Shown here one piece after another: positions 1 through 10,490 of a DNA stretch of 64,000 bases; position 1 is the first letter of the stretch; every line of letters starts with the position of its first letter. A program made the position numbers and the translations under genes. This DNA is from Methanobacteriaceae archaeon (lineage in GTDB: Archaea; Methanobacteriota; Methanobacteria; Methanobacteriales; Methanobacteriaceae): NCBI GenBank assembly GCA_030656015.1, contig JAUSNX010000001.1, positions 186,001 to 250,000 on the forward strand, written 5' to 3'. Below the pieces are notes generated by a model. That model saw only the letters and a list, made by a program, of their open reading frames with translations, did no database searches and was not told the DNA's origin.

Positions 1-1178
1 ATTTCTTGAAACTGATTTAGAATATCAGAGTCATTCATTCCCTCAGCAGTTCTTAGGGTTCCCAGATGATCCGTAATGGCCAGGTAATCATATTCTAGTT
101 TCTGGGCCTCCTGAACCATTTCCATTATAGTATGTTTCCCATCACTCCATTGAGTATGTACCTGTAAATCCCCTCTAATATCATCATATCCAATTAATTC
201 AGGTATTTTTCCCCCACGGGCAGCTTCTATTTCTCCTCTATTCTCCCTCATCTCAGGAGGAATATATTGTAGACCAAGTGAGTTAAAAACATCTTTTTCA
301 CTTTTACCAGTGATTATTTCATCCCCTTTAAAAAGTCCCCATTCACTGAGTTTCATATTTTGAGAGATGGCTATTTTCCGGAGTTCTATATTCAGATCCC
401 TTGACCCCGTAAAGTACATCATGGCTGCACCAAATATATCCCTTTCAAATACCCTTAAATCACAGTCCAGTCCTTCTTTAAGTACTACAGTACTCTTTAA
501 TGGTCCTTTAACTACTATTTCATCAACAATAGGTAAAGATACGAAATAATCCATTACTTCTTGAGAATTTTCAGAAATGACCAGTATATCAATATCCCCC
601 ACACTTTCCTTGCGGCGCCTGATGGAACCGGCAATTTCCACAGCTTCCACTACTTTTAAAACTTCAATCTGGTGTTTTATAGCTTCAGCCAGAGGTAGAA
701 TATGGCCCAGGAGTTTTCTTCCTGAGTTTTTTCGGGCCATTTCTATATTTTCAAGAATTTTTTTCTCTTTCTTATCCCCCATGCCCTTGATTCGACGAAC
801 ATGGTGTCTTTTGGCGTGGCGCTCCAGATCATCCAGATTTTCCACTCCCAACGCATCATAGAGTAGTTTTATAGTTTTAGGGCCCAGACCTTCCACTTCT
901 ATCATAGCATCAAAGTCCACCGGGTACTCTTTTTTCAGGTTTTCAAAGTATTCCAGAGAACCAGTTTCCACAATTTCTTTGATTTTGGCCGCTATGGCCT
1001 TTCCCACACCAGGTAGCTCTTGCAGACGATTTTCTTCAGTTAAGGTAGTTATATCATCAGAGAGAGTTTCCACGGTATGGGCTGCCTTACGATAGGCCTT
1101 CATACGAAATATGTCGTCATTCATTTCCATGAAGTCCGCTATTCTATCTAATATATGGGCCACTTTTTCGTTTTTCAT
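1..1178 (-). CDS. polX: DNA polymerase X family protein with PHP domain (C-terminus outside the window)
   Basis: I translated the minus strand from an ATG at 1178; the frame stays open to the window edge for about 392 residues. The N-terminal part (about 1-150) carries helix-hairpin-helix elements such as ELPGVGKAIAAKIKE and VEGLGPKTIKLLYDALG. A nucleotidyltransferase core follows, with EIAGSIRRRKESVGDIDILV supplying the catalytic acidic pair. Near the window edge GDLQVHTQWSDGKHT begins a PHP phosphoesterase domain. This order is that of family X repair polymerases of archaea and bacteria, thought to act in base-excision repair or gap filling. The start has GGTGAT about eight bases upstream. 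No frame break is seen in the part present. Confidence 0.95.
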   Translation of the reverse strand, partial: MKNEKVAHILDRIADFMEMNDDIFRMKAYRKAAHTVETLSDDITTLTEENRLQELPGVGKAIAAKIKEIVETGSLEYFENLKKEYPVDFDAMIEVEGLGPKTIKLLYDALGVENLDDLERHAKRHHVRRIKGMGDKKEKKILENIEMARKNSGRKLLGHILPLAEAIKHQIEVLKVVEAVEIAGSIRRRKESVGDIDILVISENSQEVMDYFVSLPIVDEIVVKGPLKSTVVLKEGLDCDLRVFERDIFGAAMMYFTGSRDLNIELRKIAISQNMKLSEWGLFKGDEIITGKSEKDVFNSLGLQYIPPEMRENRGEIEAARGGKIPELIGYDDIRGDLQVHTQWSDGKHTIMEMVQEAQKLEYDYLAITDHLGTLRTAEGMNDSDILNQFQE

Positions 1179-1414
1179 AAAATCACCATTAAAAACAGCT
1201 AATTGTTGTGCATTAATTGAAATATAAAAAACTAATTTATTTTATAATTTGTTTTAATATTCAATAAAATTATCTATATAATAAAAAAACAGATTTTAAA
1301 AGATTTAATTAATCTAAAATAGAAATAAACAAAATAGTAAGTTACCATATAAAATAGAAAAATTTAATAAAATATTAATAAATTAAATATAAAGAAGAAA
1401 AAATAGTTCTAAAA

Positions 1415-2149
1415 TTATCTTCTCATACCTTCCACAATCTCAGAGATCTTCTCTTCCACATTAAAACTATCTTCTACTACAGTGCCCGTAACTATAATAT
1501 CAGCACCGGCCGAAGCAACAACATGGGCCTCATCACCACTGCGGATTCCTCCACCAACAATAAGCATCGTATCAGTAGTTTTTTTGACCATACCGATCAT
1601 TTTTGGATCTACATGCTGTTCTGCACCTGAACCGGCTTCCAGATAAATCAGACGCATACCTAAATATTCAGCCGCCATGGCATAGGCCGCCGCCAAATCT
1701 GCTTTTTTGCGTGGAATTAATTTAGCATCTCCTACCCATCCCACAGTTCCTCCTGGCTCAATTACCAGATAACCCATAGGTATAGTTTCAATTCCCATTT
1801 TTTTAATTACTGGAGCTCCCAATGCTTGCGCCCCAATAATCCAATATGGATTGCTAGAATTTAAAAGACTCATAAAGAAAATAGCATCAGCATACGAACT
1901 CACACCACTTATATTTCCTGGAAAAAGCACTATAGGAACATCAAGATTTTCTTGAAGTATTTTAGCCGTGGCATCAAGTTCAGCAGCGTCTGTGGTAGAA
2001 CCTCCCAGCATAATACCATCAGACCCTCCAGAAACAGCAGCTTTAGATATAGACAATGCTTCTTCAGGAGTTTGTTCTTCAGGATCTAGAAGGGTGAGAT
2101 GTATCTTTCTTTCCTTTAAAATATCCTTAAAATAAGCTTCAACTTTCAT
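1415..2149 (-). CDS. (S)-3-O-geranylgeranylglyceryl phosphate synthase
   Basis: This 244-residue TIM-barrel enzyme joins geranylgeranyl diphosphate to sn-glycerol-1-phosphate, the first committed step of archaeal ether-lipid synthesis. Recognisable family segments are LTLLDPEEQ near residue 20, GSDGIMLGGST near 45, LFPGNISGVS near 75, YLEAGSG near 170, and the phosphate-binding IVGGGIRSG and IIVTGTVVE near the C-terminus. Its length is normal for the archaeal group. An AAGG motif lies upstream of the ATG. Two other lipid-pathway genes occur elsewhere in the window (HMG-CoA reductase and geranylgeranyl reductase) but are not adjacent. Function is assigned from family motifs and is close to certain. 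Confidence 0.96.
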   Translation of the reverse strand: MKVEAYFKDILKERKIHLTLLDPEEQTPEEALSISKAAVSGGSDGIMLGGSTTDAAELDATAKILQENLDVPIVLFPGNISGVSSYADAIFFMSLLNSSNPYWIIGAQALGAPVIKKMGIETIPMGYLVIEPGGTVGWVGDAKLIPRKKADLAAAYAMAAEYLGMRLIYLEAGSGAEQHVDPKMIGMVKKTTDTMLIVGGGIRSGDEAHVVASAGADIIVTGTVVEDSFNVEEKISEIVEGMRR

Positions 2150-2238
2150 TTTAAAACCTTGAAAAAATTAATATACACTTCATTAATCGATAAACGTGAT
2201 AAATAAAATTATTAAATATAAAAAGTTAAAGGGTATGA

Positions 2239-2385
2239 TTAACCCCTTGATTCTTTAGCTTTGTATCTTAGACCTTTGTAACCACACTTCCGGCACACTT
2301 TAGCACTTGGTGGGTTTCTAGCGTTACATTTAAGACAAATTTTAACATTGAATATTCTGTTCTCTGCTTCTTCAAATCTAGCCAT
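2239..2385 (-). CDS. rpl40e: 50S ribosomal protein L40e
   Basis: This short gene encodes 48 residues starting [20 protein letters not shown]. Two CxxC pairs (CLKC near 17-20 and CRKC near 31-34) form the zinc ribbon typical of L40e, and the basic C-terminus ([14 protein letters not shown]) also fits. A strong AGGAGG ribosome-binding site overlaps the last codons of the upstream tsr3 gene, and only three bases separate the two reading frames. Translation coupling with tsr3 is therefore likely, which makes sense because both serve the ribosome. The protein belongs to the large subunit. Confidence 0.95.
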   Translation of the reverse strand: MARFEEAENRIFNVKICLKCNARNPPSAKVCRKCGYKGLRYKAKESRG

Positions 2386-2388
2386 TGG

Positions 2389-2898
2389 TTAGCCTCCTAT
2401 AAATTCGTTTTGAGCTTTAATAACTTCCTCGCTGGTTTCAGCATCGGAATATGCTTCTAGTAACTCTTTATTGAGTATTAGAAAATGGGGTCCCCACTTA
2501 AAATGGGACATTATATCTTCTGCTATATCTTTCAATCCCACTATATAAAAGGTTGCTGCAATTGCCTCTGCAGTTGAAAGAATACAGGGCTTACCATAGT
2601 TAGTGGGATTTGCTGCAACAAGAAATGGCAGCGATCTATGATACTTAGAAGTCTTAAAAATCGCAGCAGATTTTTGAACCTTCTTCCAGGAGCAGTCTAA
2701 TCCAGCCACTCCACGTTTAATAACAGCGCCCTTATCTTCAGGAGAGACTGCTTTTTTAGAATAAGGATTCAGTACAATTGCACCTCTAGGTAACTGATTA
2801 AGATGATTTACTATTTTAAACTTTCCTTTTTTGGCCATTTTAAAGGTGGTGCATTTCTTACGGTCGCACTCCTCGGCATGGTATACAGTTACTTTCAT
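2389..2898 (-). CDS. tsr3: 16S rRNA aminocarboxypropyltransferase Tsr3 (DUF367 family)
   Basis: The 169-residue product matches the Tsr3/DUF367 family, which transfers the aminocarboxypropyl group of S-adenosylmethionine to a hypermodified pseudouridine in small-subunit rRNA. Visible signatures are DRKKCTTFKMAKKG near the start, AIVLNPYSKKAVSPED, GLDCSWKK near residue 67, RSLPFLVAANPTNYG near 88-102 and LSTAEAIAATFYIVG near 107-121. The gene sits directly upstream of L40e with a three-base gap, so a two-gene ribosome-maturation operon is likely. Length is normal for archaeal members. Confidence 0.93.
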   Translation of the reverse strand: MKVTVYHAEECDRKKCTTFKMAKKGKFKIVNHLNQLPRGAIVLNPYSKKAVSPEDKGAVIKRGVAGLDCSWKKVQKSAAIFKTSKYHRSLPFLVAANPTNYGKPCILSTAEAIAATFYIVGLKDIAEDIMSHFKWGPHFLILNKELLEAYSDAETSEEVIKAQNEFIGG

Positions 2899-3046
2899 AT
2901 TATTTCACGGTTTATTGTAAAGGTTATATTATAGTATAAGGGGTATTTAAATTTTATATTATTTTTAGTTAAATTATTGAAAAATTAATCTTTTCTTATA
3001 ATTCTAAAAAATCCTATTTTTTATTAAATATATCTTTTGCAATTAA

Positions 3047-5215
3047 TTAATATTCTATTTCTTTGAATATTATTTTAAAACAGGTCCCATTAGTTTTATT
3101 AAGTTCTATTTCACCATCAATTTGTTCGGTTAAACTATTTACTAATTGTAAACCTAATGATTTTGTTTGTCTGAAGTCCAGGCCTTCTGGAAAACCTATA
3201 CCATTGTCTTTCACTGAAAGAATAAATTCATCATTGTTTTTATGGAAACCAATGGTTATTTCACCATTTCTTCCATCCGGAAAAGCATGTTTCATGGAAT
3301 TAGTTATTAATTCATTTACAATTAGGCCCAAAGGAACAGTAGTATTAATATCCACCATTAAATCATCCACATCCATATTCAATTTTATCAAACTCGGATC
3401 AATAATATAGGTGTGAAAAAGATCTATACTCAAAGTTCGAATATAATCACCAAAATTAATCCTTTTAAGATCACTAGATCGATAAAGTCTCTCATGGATA
3501 AGTGCCATAGACTTAGCACGATTTTGACTTTCTTTAAAAATACCTAAAGCTTCTTTATCTTTAATATACTTAGATTGAATATTAAGAAGGCTAGAAATAA
3601 CCATCAAATTATTTTTAACCCTATGATGAATCTCTTTAAGAAGCATCTCCTTTTCTTCAAGTGCTTTTTTAATTTTATCTTCAGATTGTTTTCTCTCAGA
3701 AATGTCCACCATTATACCAATTAATCCAGCTAAATTACCTGTAGTATCATTATATGTAGTTTTATTAAATACAACAAAGTGTGTGGTACCATCAGCATAT
3801 TTTACTGGAGCTTCATCTACCTGAAAACCAAGCTTTTGGAATAAATCATTATCCATTTGATAATATTTATCCGCCAATTCTTTCGGTGCTATGTCATAAA
3901 CCGTTTTTCCAATGATATTCTCTTTTTGTAGACCTAAATATTCCTCAAAAGCTTGGTTACATCCATCATAGACACCATTTATGTCCTTGTAAAAAATAGG
4001 TAGATTTATTGAATCTATTAAATGTTGTAAGAAATTAAATTGCTCTTTAATTTTTAGTTCAGCTTTTTTTCTATCAGTAATATCTATAAGAGATGCTAAA
4101 CTTTTTTGACTATCTGGAAAGAGAACAACAGTTATCAGAACATTTTTAATATTTTTATTTCTATCAATAAATTGGAATTCATAATTTAAGGGAGCAATGC
4201 TCGCTTTAGTTCTTCGCAGGGCATGATAGTTCTTCATTCTCTCCAAATCATCTTCTGCCACAAATTCTGTCCAGCTTTTATTATTTTCAAGTTCCTCTTT
4301 AGAATAGCCTGAAAGTATTTCAAATTCAGCATTAACCAAAGATAAAGTAGTATCTTCATCTATAATTGCAGTAGCGGTCCCAGTGTGTTCAAAAATAGTT
4401 CTGTATTTTATTTCAGATTTTTTTAGAGCTTTTTCAAATTTTATCCGTTCAGTTACATCGGAAATTACTCCCGTAACGCCTATGGTTTGGCTTTGTTTTA
4501 TTATGGGTCTAGATGATGTGCGTATATAAAGAACAGTCCCATCTTTATCCAGAACTCTAAATTCAGTTGGTTTTAATTTGCCAGCTAATGTATTTTTTAG
4601 AGAGTCAAATAAATCAGATATATCATTTGGATGCACAAAAATAGTGAAATTTTGACCAATGAGCTCATTAGTTTTGTAACTGGTGATTTGTTCGATTGTG
4701 GGACTAATGTAAGTAATATAACCCTCAGGATTTATAGTAAAAATTACATCATTAATGTTTTCTACTAGATCTCTAAATTTTTTTTCAGATTTTTGTAGAG
4801 TTTTCTCTGCCTTTTCACGTTTTTCAATATTTTTAGCATTTAATAGAGAATTTTCAAGGCTTCGTGCAAACATTATGTAAAGACGACGCTCCCTAGTTTT
4901 TATAGGGTAACTTTGCTCCATGAATAACTCCAAATTACCCAATTTAGTAAATGAAAAATTAAATTGATTTGGCTCTTTTTGATTAATTTTCAATAAAAAA
5001 TCTTCAGAGCCTTTAAAACCCCAAGAGGATACAATTTGTCCATCATCTGATTTTCCATCAAATAATAAAAAATAACGGACTCCAAAAAGCCTTATAACTT
5101 TTTCTAATGCCTCTTTTAAAATCTCATCTTTTGATCTTAGAAATAAAATAGAAGAAATCTCATAAAGAGTTGATAATTCAGCAATTGCTAATTTATCATA
5201 TGATTTTTCATTCAT
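3047..5215 (-). CDS. GAF/PAS sensor histidine kinase, HisKA_2 type (HK1)
   Basis: I prefer the ATG at 5215 (722 residues) because GTGGGAG lies seven bases upstream. A TTG at 5242 in the same frame would overlap the FIST gene and lacks such a site. Domain order: an N-terminal region resembling GAF (about 1-140), three PAS modules (near 145-265, 270-385 and 395-510, with joins such as [14 protein letters not shown] and [13 protein letters not shown]), a HisKA_2 dimerisation helix with [10 protein letters not shown], and a HATPase domain with [12 protein letters not shown] and [11 protein letters not shown]. No membrane segment is seen, so it should be cytosolic. It follows the FIST gene by 19 bases. 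No receiver-domain partner is encoded nearby. The last 119 bases are almost identical to the end of the second kinase. Confidence 0.93.
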   Translation of the reverse strand: MNEKSYDKLAIAELSTLYEISSILFLRSKDEILKEALEKVIRLFGVRYFLLFDGKSDDGQIVSSWGFKGSEDFLLKINQKEPNQFNFSFTKLGNLELFMEQSYPIKTRERRLYIMFARSLENSLLNAKNIEKREKAEKTLQKSEKKFRDLVENINDVIFTINPEGYITYISPTIEQITSYKTNELIGQNFTIFVHPNDISDLFDSLKNTLAGKLKPTEFRVLDKDGTVLYIRTSSRPIIKQSQTIGVTGVISDVTERIKFEKALKKSEIKYRTIFEHTGTATAIIDEDTTLSLVNAEFEILSGYSKEELENNKSWTEFVAEDDLERMKNYHALRRTKASIAPLNYEFQFIDRNKNIKNVLITVVLFPDSQKSLASLIDITDRKKAELKIKEQFNFLQHLIDSINLPIFYKDINGVYDGCNQAFEEYLGLQKENIIGKTVYDIAPKELADKYYQMDNDLFQKLGFQVDEAPVKYADGTTHFVVFNKTTYNDTTGNLAGLIGIMVDISERKQSEDKIKKALEEKEMLLKEIHHRVKNNLMVISSLLNIQSKYIKDKEALGIFKESQNRAKSMALIHERLYRSSDLKRINFGDYIRTLSIDLFHTYIIDPSLIKLNMDVDDLMVDINTTVPLGLIVNELITNSMKHAFPDGRNGEITIGFHKNNDEFILSVKDNGIGFPEGLDFRQTKSLGLQLVNSLTEQIDGEIELNKTNGTCFKIIFKEIEY
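3051..3169. repeat. Near-identical 3' segment shared with the second kinase (copy 1)
   Basis: By eye, 3051-3169 matches 6514-6632 with about six differences in 119 bases. Both copies encode the last part of the HATPase domain. Identity drops sharply upstream although the encoded domains remain homologous. This suggests a recent local duplication or a gene-conversion tract between the two kinase genes. Confidence 0.85.
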
Positions 5216-5234
5216 GAAGTTTCTCCCACTATAA

Positions 5235-6359
5235 TTATCCAACTACAATTACCACAGTTTTATTATGGAAAAGAGGGACATCTATATAGCTACCAACTTC
5301 GCCAAATGTAAGTGCTCCAAGAAATGGAACTTCAAAACCTATTACTTTCTTTATACTTTCCAGTTCTTTTTCGAATTCATCACCCATTAAGAGATAACGA
5401 GATATACAATCAAATAAAAGTACGAACTGGGGTTTTTCAATGTTTTGAACGGCTTTCTCAGCTACATTTTTGGCCGTCTTAATTAGATCAATTATTTCAC
5501 CTTCCATCACATTACCCACTGCATTTTTAGGAATTTCAGTTACAAAATCAATACTTTTATCAAAGTTCAATTTTAGGGGATCTCTAATCAGATAATTACC
5601 TGAAACATCGGGAAATCCAAGAGGATATCTCATACCATATTCTGGAAATTTTTCAGTTCCAATAACTCCAATCTGTTCATTATAAGAATCAAAAGCGGTG
5701 ATACCATTTATTTCAACAACTTTTTTACCATTAGAATTGGTTATTATCATAGGATCCCTTTTAGGCTCCCAACCGTGCCCTATGCTTGTTTGAATTTCAA
5801 TGCCATCAATTAAAGCCGTCGCCAGTGCTCTGCTTTCTACTCCTTTTTCAGTAAACTGGTAAGTCTTAAAGAATTTAAGGTTGTCTCCAGCACCGCCCCC
5901 TGCATATTTGAAATCAGGACCCATAGTATTGTAAAGTCCCTGAATTGTTTCAGAAATATTAGACGTGAATCCATCTGGAAAAGCAAATACTGTACCTTTT
6001 TGAATTCCACTTGCCATCAATTTTTCACCGGCTTTTTCACCGGCTTTATGCGGATTCAAGTTGATATTTTTTTGCAGAGAAGTTTCCACCAGAAGTTCCT
6101 TCCCGCTCAGCGTGCATACTCCTACACCTTGCCTTAATACGCCTTCAGGAGTTATTATTCCCCCACCACAAAAGCCAACAATCTTTGAATCCCCAACTAA
6201 CTCTTTAACCGATTCAAAGACAGATTTTTGATCATATACATCAGTAGTAAATAAAAAAGTTAATGAAGGTTTTCCAGATTCTTTTAAAGCATTTTCTACT
6301 GCTTCTATCCCTGCCTGGGCCGAATCTTTTGATTTGCTGTAACCAACACCAGTTTTCAT
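5235..6359 (-). CDS. FIST domain sensory protein
   Basis: The 374-residue protein has the FIST_N then FIST_C layout of a soluble intracellular sensor: [24 protein letters not shown] and [12 protein letters not shown] in the first part, [16 protein letters not shown] near residue 155, and [19 protein letters not shown] and [17 protein letters not shown] in the second. FIST proteins are thought to bind small ligands, possibly amino acids, and usually accompany signalling proteins. Here the gene is sandwiched between two histidine kinases on the same strand and its stop lies just before the start of HK1, so cotranscription with HK1 is very likely. No signal peptide or membrane helix is visible. 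The ligand cannot be read from sequence. Confidence 0.9.
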   Translation of the reverse strand: MKTGVGYSKSKDSAQAGIEAVENALKESGKPSLTFLFTTDVYDQKSVFESVKELVGDSKIVGFCGGGIITPEGVLRQGVGVCTLSGKELLVETSLQKNINLNPHKAGEKAGEKLMASGIQKGTVFAFPDGFTSNISETIQGLYNTMGPDFKYAGGGAGDNLKFFKTYQFTEKGVESRALATALIDGIEIQTSIGHGWEPKRDPMIITNSNGKKVVEINGITAFDSYNEQIGVIGTEKFPEYGMRYPLGFPDVSGNYLIRDPLKLNFDKSIDFVTEIPKNAVGNVMEGEIIDLIKTAKNVAEKAVQNIEKPQFVLLFDCISRYLLMGDEFEKELESIKKVIGFEVPFLGALTFGEVGSYIDVPLFHNKTVVIVVG

Positions 6360-6506
6360 AATATCATTTATATTTATATAGCTTTTGTATAATTAAGGTT
6401 TCGAATGACAGATTTATTCTTCATTCAAATCTATATAATTTATTTTAATAAACAATAACATCTTATCTCCAATTATAGGAAAAGACTTTCAGAAATATTT
6501 ATCATA

Positions 6507-7694
6507 TTATTTATATTCTATTTCTTTAAATATTATTTTAAAACAGGTCCCATTAGTTTTATTAAGTTCTACTTCACCATCAATTTGCTCGGTTAAACTA
6601 TTTACTAATTTTAAACCTAACGATTGTGTTTGCTTGAAATCTAAATCTTCTGGAAGCCCCATACCATTATCTTTCACTTTGAGGATAAATTCATTGTTAG
6701 TTTTATAGAAATCTACCGTTATTTCACCATCTCTACCATCTGGAAAAGCATATTTAATAGAGTTAGTAACTAATTCATTAATAATTAGTCCTAATGAAAC
6801 AGCAGTATTATTATTTAACATTAAATTATCCCCATTCAAAATCAATTTGATATTTGAGCTTAAATGATAATATGATTGTAAATAATCCATTAATTCTTTA
6901 ATATAATTTTTAAAATCAATTTTTTCAAGAAAATCAGACTTATCTAATTTTTCATGTATAATGGTCATTGACTTTATTCTGTTTTGGCATTCCCTGAAAA
7001 TTTCCTGAGTTTCATCATCTTTACTATATTTAGACTGAAGTTCAAGAAAATTAGATATAATTTGGAGATTGTTTTTATGAAGTTGATTGGTTTCTTTAAG
7101 GAGAATGTCTTTAGCATTTATAAATCCATTTATTTTATCTTCAGAATGTTTAAATTCAGTTATATCAATAATGGCAGTTCTAAATTCTTTAAAAGTTCCA
7201 TCACTATCCGTAATGCCCACTGTTTCTAAATGAGCATGGAATTGCAATCCATTAGATTTTATCATTTCAAGATTACATCTCTCTGTTTCTAAAGTATCAC
7301 AAACCTTTTTCATATGTAGATGAAATATCCTTCTGGAATCTTGAGTTAAAAAGCGAATAAATGCACTATTAAAAAGATTATTTCTTTCCAAACCTAAAAG
7401 AGAAGCTCCTTCTAAATTAACATCACTAATTATCCCCTTTTTGTCACATGAAAAATAAGCAATAGGTGCAAAATTGTAAAAATCAAAATATTTACGATTC
7501 ATACTTTCCAGGGCAATTTGACTATTACGAAGCTCTTCATTCTGTATTTCCAGCTCAATATGATGAACCTGAATTTCATGGATGAGATTACTAATATCTT
7601 TAAAAGCTATGGATGGCGTGTTATATTCTTTATTATGGCGAAGAGATTTTTCTGCTTTTCGGCGAAGATTATCCCAATTATCAGCCCCCACCAT
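6507..7694 (-). CDS. PAS histidine-kinase-like protein with altered phospho-acceptor motif (HK2)
   Basis: The 395-residue protein has an N-terminal coiled segment (HEIQVHHIELEIQNEELRNSQ), a PAS domain near 70-185 (YFDFYNFAPIAYFSCDKKG, ending IDITEFKHSED), a HisKA_2-like helix and a HATPase domain with NELVTNSIKYAF and VKDNGMGLPED. In the helix the usual EIHHRVKNN is ETNQLHKNN, so neither normal histidine is present; one histidine sits two to three positions later. The ATP-binding residues look intact. The gene lies 147 bases upstream of the FIST gene on the same strand. It may be a regulatory pseudo-kinase or may use the shifted histidine. The ATG at 7694 has only a weak GGGA upstream. Confidence 0.88.
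   Translation of the reverse strand: MVGADNWDNLRRKAEKSLRHNKEYNTPSIAFKDISNLIHEIQVHHIELEIQNEELRNSQIALESMNRKYFDFYNFAPIAYFSCDKKGIISDVNLEGASLLGLERNNLFNSAFIRFLTQDSRRIFHLHMKKVCDTLETERCNLEMIKSNGLQFHAHLETVGITDSDGTFKEFRTAIIDITEFKHSEDKINGFINAKDILLKETNQLHKNNLQIISNFLELQSKYSKDDETQEIFRECQNRIKSMTIIHEKLDKSDFLEKIDFKNYIKELMDYLQSYYHLSSNIKLILNGDNLMLNNNTAVSLGLIINELVTNSIKYAFPDGRDGEITVDFYKTNNEFILKVKDNGMGLPEDLDFKQTQSLGLKLVNSLTEQIDGEVELNKTNGTCFKIIFKEIEYK
6514..6632. repeat. Near-identical 3' segment shared with HK1 (copy 2)
   Basis: This segment is the partner of 3051-3169, with about six differences in 119 bases counted by eye. Most differences are silent or conservative, so the protein ends ([18 protein letters not shown] onward) are almost the same. 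Confidence 0.85.
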
Positions 7695-7866
7695 TTTTTC
7701 CCAATTTTTTTAAAATTAAGAAAAGATAGATAATGTAAAAAATGATAAAAAATTAATTCCAACTTAAATTTTTAAATTAAAAAAGAAACGAAAATAAAAT
7801 GTTAAAATAATAAAAATAAATTATTTATTTTCTAAATTTCAATTATGGGTATTGAATTATTAAAAA

Positions 7867-10062
7867 TTAAAAAACACTTCGCTCATATTCTAAAATCTTA
7901 TTCATAATCTGGCCGGGATTTTGCAAATCCTCCAGATCATAATAACGGCCACCAGAATAAATGGCCAGCTCCATATTCAGATTACGACCATGATGGAGTA
8001 TTCTCTCAAAGTTTACCACTACCGTATGAATATGATTTTCATTGAGTTTTTCCGCCAAATCAAGGGCATCTCTGCTGGGACTGTGTTTAATTCCCACATT
8101 GGGCATTCCATCAGTTAAAACAACCATCATGGGAACATATTCTTTATTCTTCTTTTCTGAGACTAATATTTCCAGGCCTTTCTTTAAACCAGCAGCCAGG
8201 GGTGTGGTTCCACCTACTCTAATTTCATCGACTTTACTTTGGAAAGCAGCGGCGCGTTTAGTGGTGGGAATAATTACCTCTGCTTCCCTACCTTTAAATC
8301 CTATCACGCTTAGCTTGTCTTTATGGCGCTGGGTATCTTTAATGATTTGATTTAAAATGCTCTTCACTCGATTGGCCTTTTTCTCAGAAACCATTGATCC
8401 ACTTATATCTACCACCAGAGCAATAGAAGCCCTGGCTCCGTGTTTTCTAACCTTTTCCCGTAAGTCATGAGGTTCTACCTTGATTTCTCCACTGGATTTC
8501 ATGGCAGCAGCACGAATAGTAGCATCAATAGCAATATCTTTAGGCCTTTGAGATGAAAATCTAGATCTTACATATTTTCCCTTCTCTGTTTTTGATTCCA
8601 CACGTTTACCATAGAGTCTATCCTTTTTTTTACCCTTGACTTTAAGCAGTTTTTTTATATCAATCCCCACATCAGAGGATTCTATATTTCCCTCATTTTT
8701 ATTTTCTGAAAATAATTTTTGGCCCTTTTCTTCCTCATTTGAGATATCACCACCAGAAGAATTGTGCGATGATGAAGTATCTTCTAGATTTTCTTCTGGC
8801 AATGACGAATTATTATCCGATTGCTTAGTATCTGATTGCTTAGGATTCTGATTTTCACTATTAGATTCCTTATTTTCCAGGCCTTTATCTTGATCAATCT
8901 CATCAGAATTCTGATTTGCTGATTTATCACTTTCAGAGTCAGATTCATCACCATCAAGAGTTTTTTTTTCTCCTTCATTCTGATCAGCATTATCTTGATT
9001 GTGATTTTGTTCTTTTTCTTTCTCTTGTTGTTCACGCTCTTTTTCTTTTTCTCGTTCCATTTCCGATTTGGCCTTATCCATTTGTTTGCAGACTTTATCT
9101 GGATCCTGTGATTTGCCCGGTATTCTCTCACCTAAAACCAGAGTTATGGCCTCTTTTAAATCATCTTCATTGACTTTGACTCGGCCATTATAAGCTGCTA
9201 TTGCCTTTGAAGTTTTTAAAATAGCTATATCTGCTCTATGGCCATCAACACCAGTTTCTAAAGAAATTCTAGCTATTAATTCCATTAAATCATTATTAAT
9301 TTGGACTTGAGAAAGTAATTTCCGAGCGGAGACAATTTTATCCAGTAATTCCTTTTGTTCGGTAGCAAATAGTTTTTTAAATTCTTCAGGGTCTTTTTCA
9401 AATTGCTCCCGACGACTCATGATAGTCACCCGGTCCTTAATATCATGAATACTAGTGACAATTATATGTAGGCCAATTCTATCAGCTAATTGGGGCCGGA
9501 GCTCTCCTTCAGCTGGATTCATAGTACCTACCAGCATGAATTTTGAAGGATGAGAAAGTGATATTCCTTCTCGCTCCACATTGTTTATGCCATAAGCTGC
9601 TGCATCCAGAAGCACATCTACTAGATGATCATCCAGAAGGTTAATTTCATCCACGTATAATATGTTACGGTTAGCTTCAGCTAATATTCCAGGTTCTAGT
9701 GCTTTAATACCCTTTTTTAAAGCTTTATTAATATCAATGGAACCAACCACCCTATCTTCAGTAGCCCCCAGCGGTAATTCGACTACTTTCATCTTTTTCT
9801 CTTCAATTTCACGATTTTTCAAGCGGCAGATTTCACAAGATGAAACCATATCCTGAGGATCGCAATTAAAGGCGCATCCCTTAACCACGGGAATTAAAGG
9901 CAAAAGATCAGCTATGGCACGAACTGCAGTAGTTTTTCCTGTACCCTTATCTCCTTTTATTAAAACCCCACCAATTCCAGGATTTATAGCATTTAAGATT
10001 AAAGATTTTTTTATCTCTTCTTGACCAACAATGGCTGTGAATGGAAAAATAAGATTTTTCAT
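7867..10062 (-). CDS. Magnesium-chelatase-like AAA ATPase fused to a VWA domain (ChlI/ChlD type)
   Basis: The 731-residue protein combines both motor and integrin-like parts of a metal chelatase. Residues 1-330 are the AAA module: Walker [10 protein letters not shown] (37-45), a four-cysteine insertion (C63, C67, C76, C79), Walker B ILYVDEI near 134-140 and the sensor segment [18 protein letters not shown]. Residues about 335-465 are a low-complexity linker rich in Glu, Lys, Asn, Ser and Asp. Residues about 545-731 are a VWA domain with the metal site DISGSM (552-557) and TDGMPN. Related proteins drive metal insertion into tetrapyrroles. In a methanogen a role in corrinoid or F430 metabolism is possible, but no CobN or ChlH partner is adjacent. 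The ATG has GGTGAGCCC upstream. Confidence 0.9.
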   Translation of the reverse strand: MKNLIFPFTAIVGQEEIKKSLILNAINPGIGGVLIKGDKGTGKTTAVRAIADLLPLIPVVKGCAFNCDPQDMVSSCEICRLKNREIEEKKMKVVELPLGATEDRVVGSIDINKALKKGIKALEPGILAEANRNILYVDEINLLDDHLVDVLLDAAAYGINNVEREGISLSHPSKFMLVGTMNPAEGELRPQLADRIGLHIIVTSIHDIKDRVTIMSRREQFEKDPEEFKKLFATEQKELLDKIVSARKLLSQVQINNDLMELIARISLETGVDGHRADIAILKTSKAIAAYNGRVKVNEDDLKEAITLVLGERIPGKSQDPDKVCKQMDKAKSEMEREKEKEREQQEKEKEQNHNQDNADQNEGEKKTLDGDESDSESDKSANQNSDEIDQDKGLENKESNSENQNPKQSDTKQSDNNSSLPEENLEDTSSSHNSSGGDISNEEEKGQKLFSENKNEGNIESSDVGIDIKKLLKVKGKKKDRLYGKRVESKTEKGKYVRSRFSSQRPKDIAIDATIRAAAMKSSGEIKVEPHDLREKVRKHGARASIALVVDISGSMVSEKKANRVKSILNQIIKDTQRHKDKLSVIGFKGREAEVIIPTTKRAAAFQSKVDEIRVGGTTPLAAGLKKGLEILVSEKKNKEYVPMMVVLTDGMPNVGIKHSPSRDALDLAEKLNENHIHTVVVNFERILHHGRNLNMELAIYSGGRYYDLEDLQNPGQIMNKILEYERSVF

Positions 10063-10334
10063 GGGCTCACCTTAGGTTTAAGTCGTTATAAACGAAATAT
10101 ATACTAATACAAATTTTTTAATAATTATTTTTGATATTTAGACTTAAATGATGTTTAATTTATCTGTCTTTTTTGTAATAAGTATTTCACATTTTATTTA
10201 TAAATCAATTAATAAGTAAAGTGGAAAAATAAAGAATTTTCTATTTTAATTTTGCTAAAGGCCCATATTTAGGCCAAAAATAAAGATAAAAACAAATAAA
10301 TAATATTATGGCTAAAAATGGATATGGTGATAAT

Positions 10335-10490
10335 ATGTGTACTGTGGGCGGCCCCATGGCTGATATTAAAATGAAAAAACTGAAAACAAAACGTTGTAAG
10401 TGTTTAGATTGTGGAAATGAATTTAAAGGTATAGGTAAAAGAGTAGTATGTCCATCATGCCAATCCGACAACGTGGAGTGCTCAGAATAG
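10335..10490 (+). CDS. Small zinc-ribbon protein
   Basis: The frame encodes a C-terminal zinc ribbon with CKCLDCGNEF and VVCPSCQSDN. An earlier ATG at 10308 is in frame, but GGTGAT lies immediately upstream of the ATG at 10335, which I take as the start (51 residues). The next gene begins inside or at the end of this frame, so the two are probably cotranslated. Such stand-alone ribbons often bind nucleic acid or protein partners; nothing more specific can be said. An antisense frame across this region has no independent support. Confidence 0.7.
   Translation: MCTVGGPMADIKMKKLKTKRCKCLDCGNEFKGIGKRVVCPSCQSDNVECSE

Noticed and set aside
367-861. Plus-strand open frames of 60 and 94 codons
   Set aside because: They lie antisense to polX, whose minus-strand frame is continuous and carries clear family motifs.
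8784-9131. 115-codon minus-strand frame of Lys, Ile, Asn and Arg runs
   Set aside because: It is a shifted reading of the low-complexity linker of the chelatase-like gene.
10241-10471. Minus-strand frame of 76 codons over the zinc-ribbon gene
   Set aside because: It is antisense to a frame with paired cysteine motifs and a good ribosome-binding site, and its own product is low in complexity.
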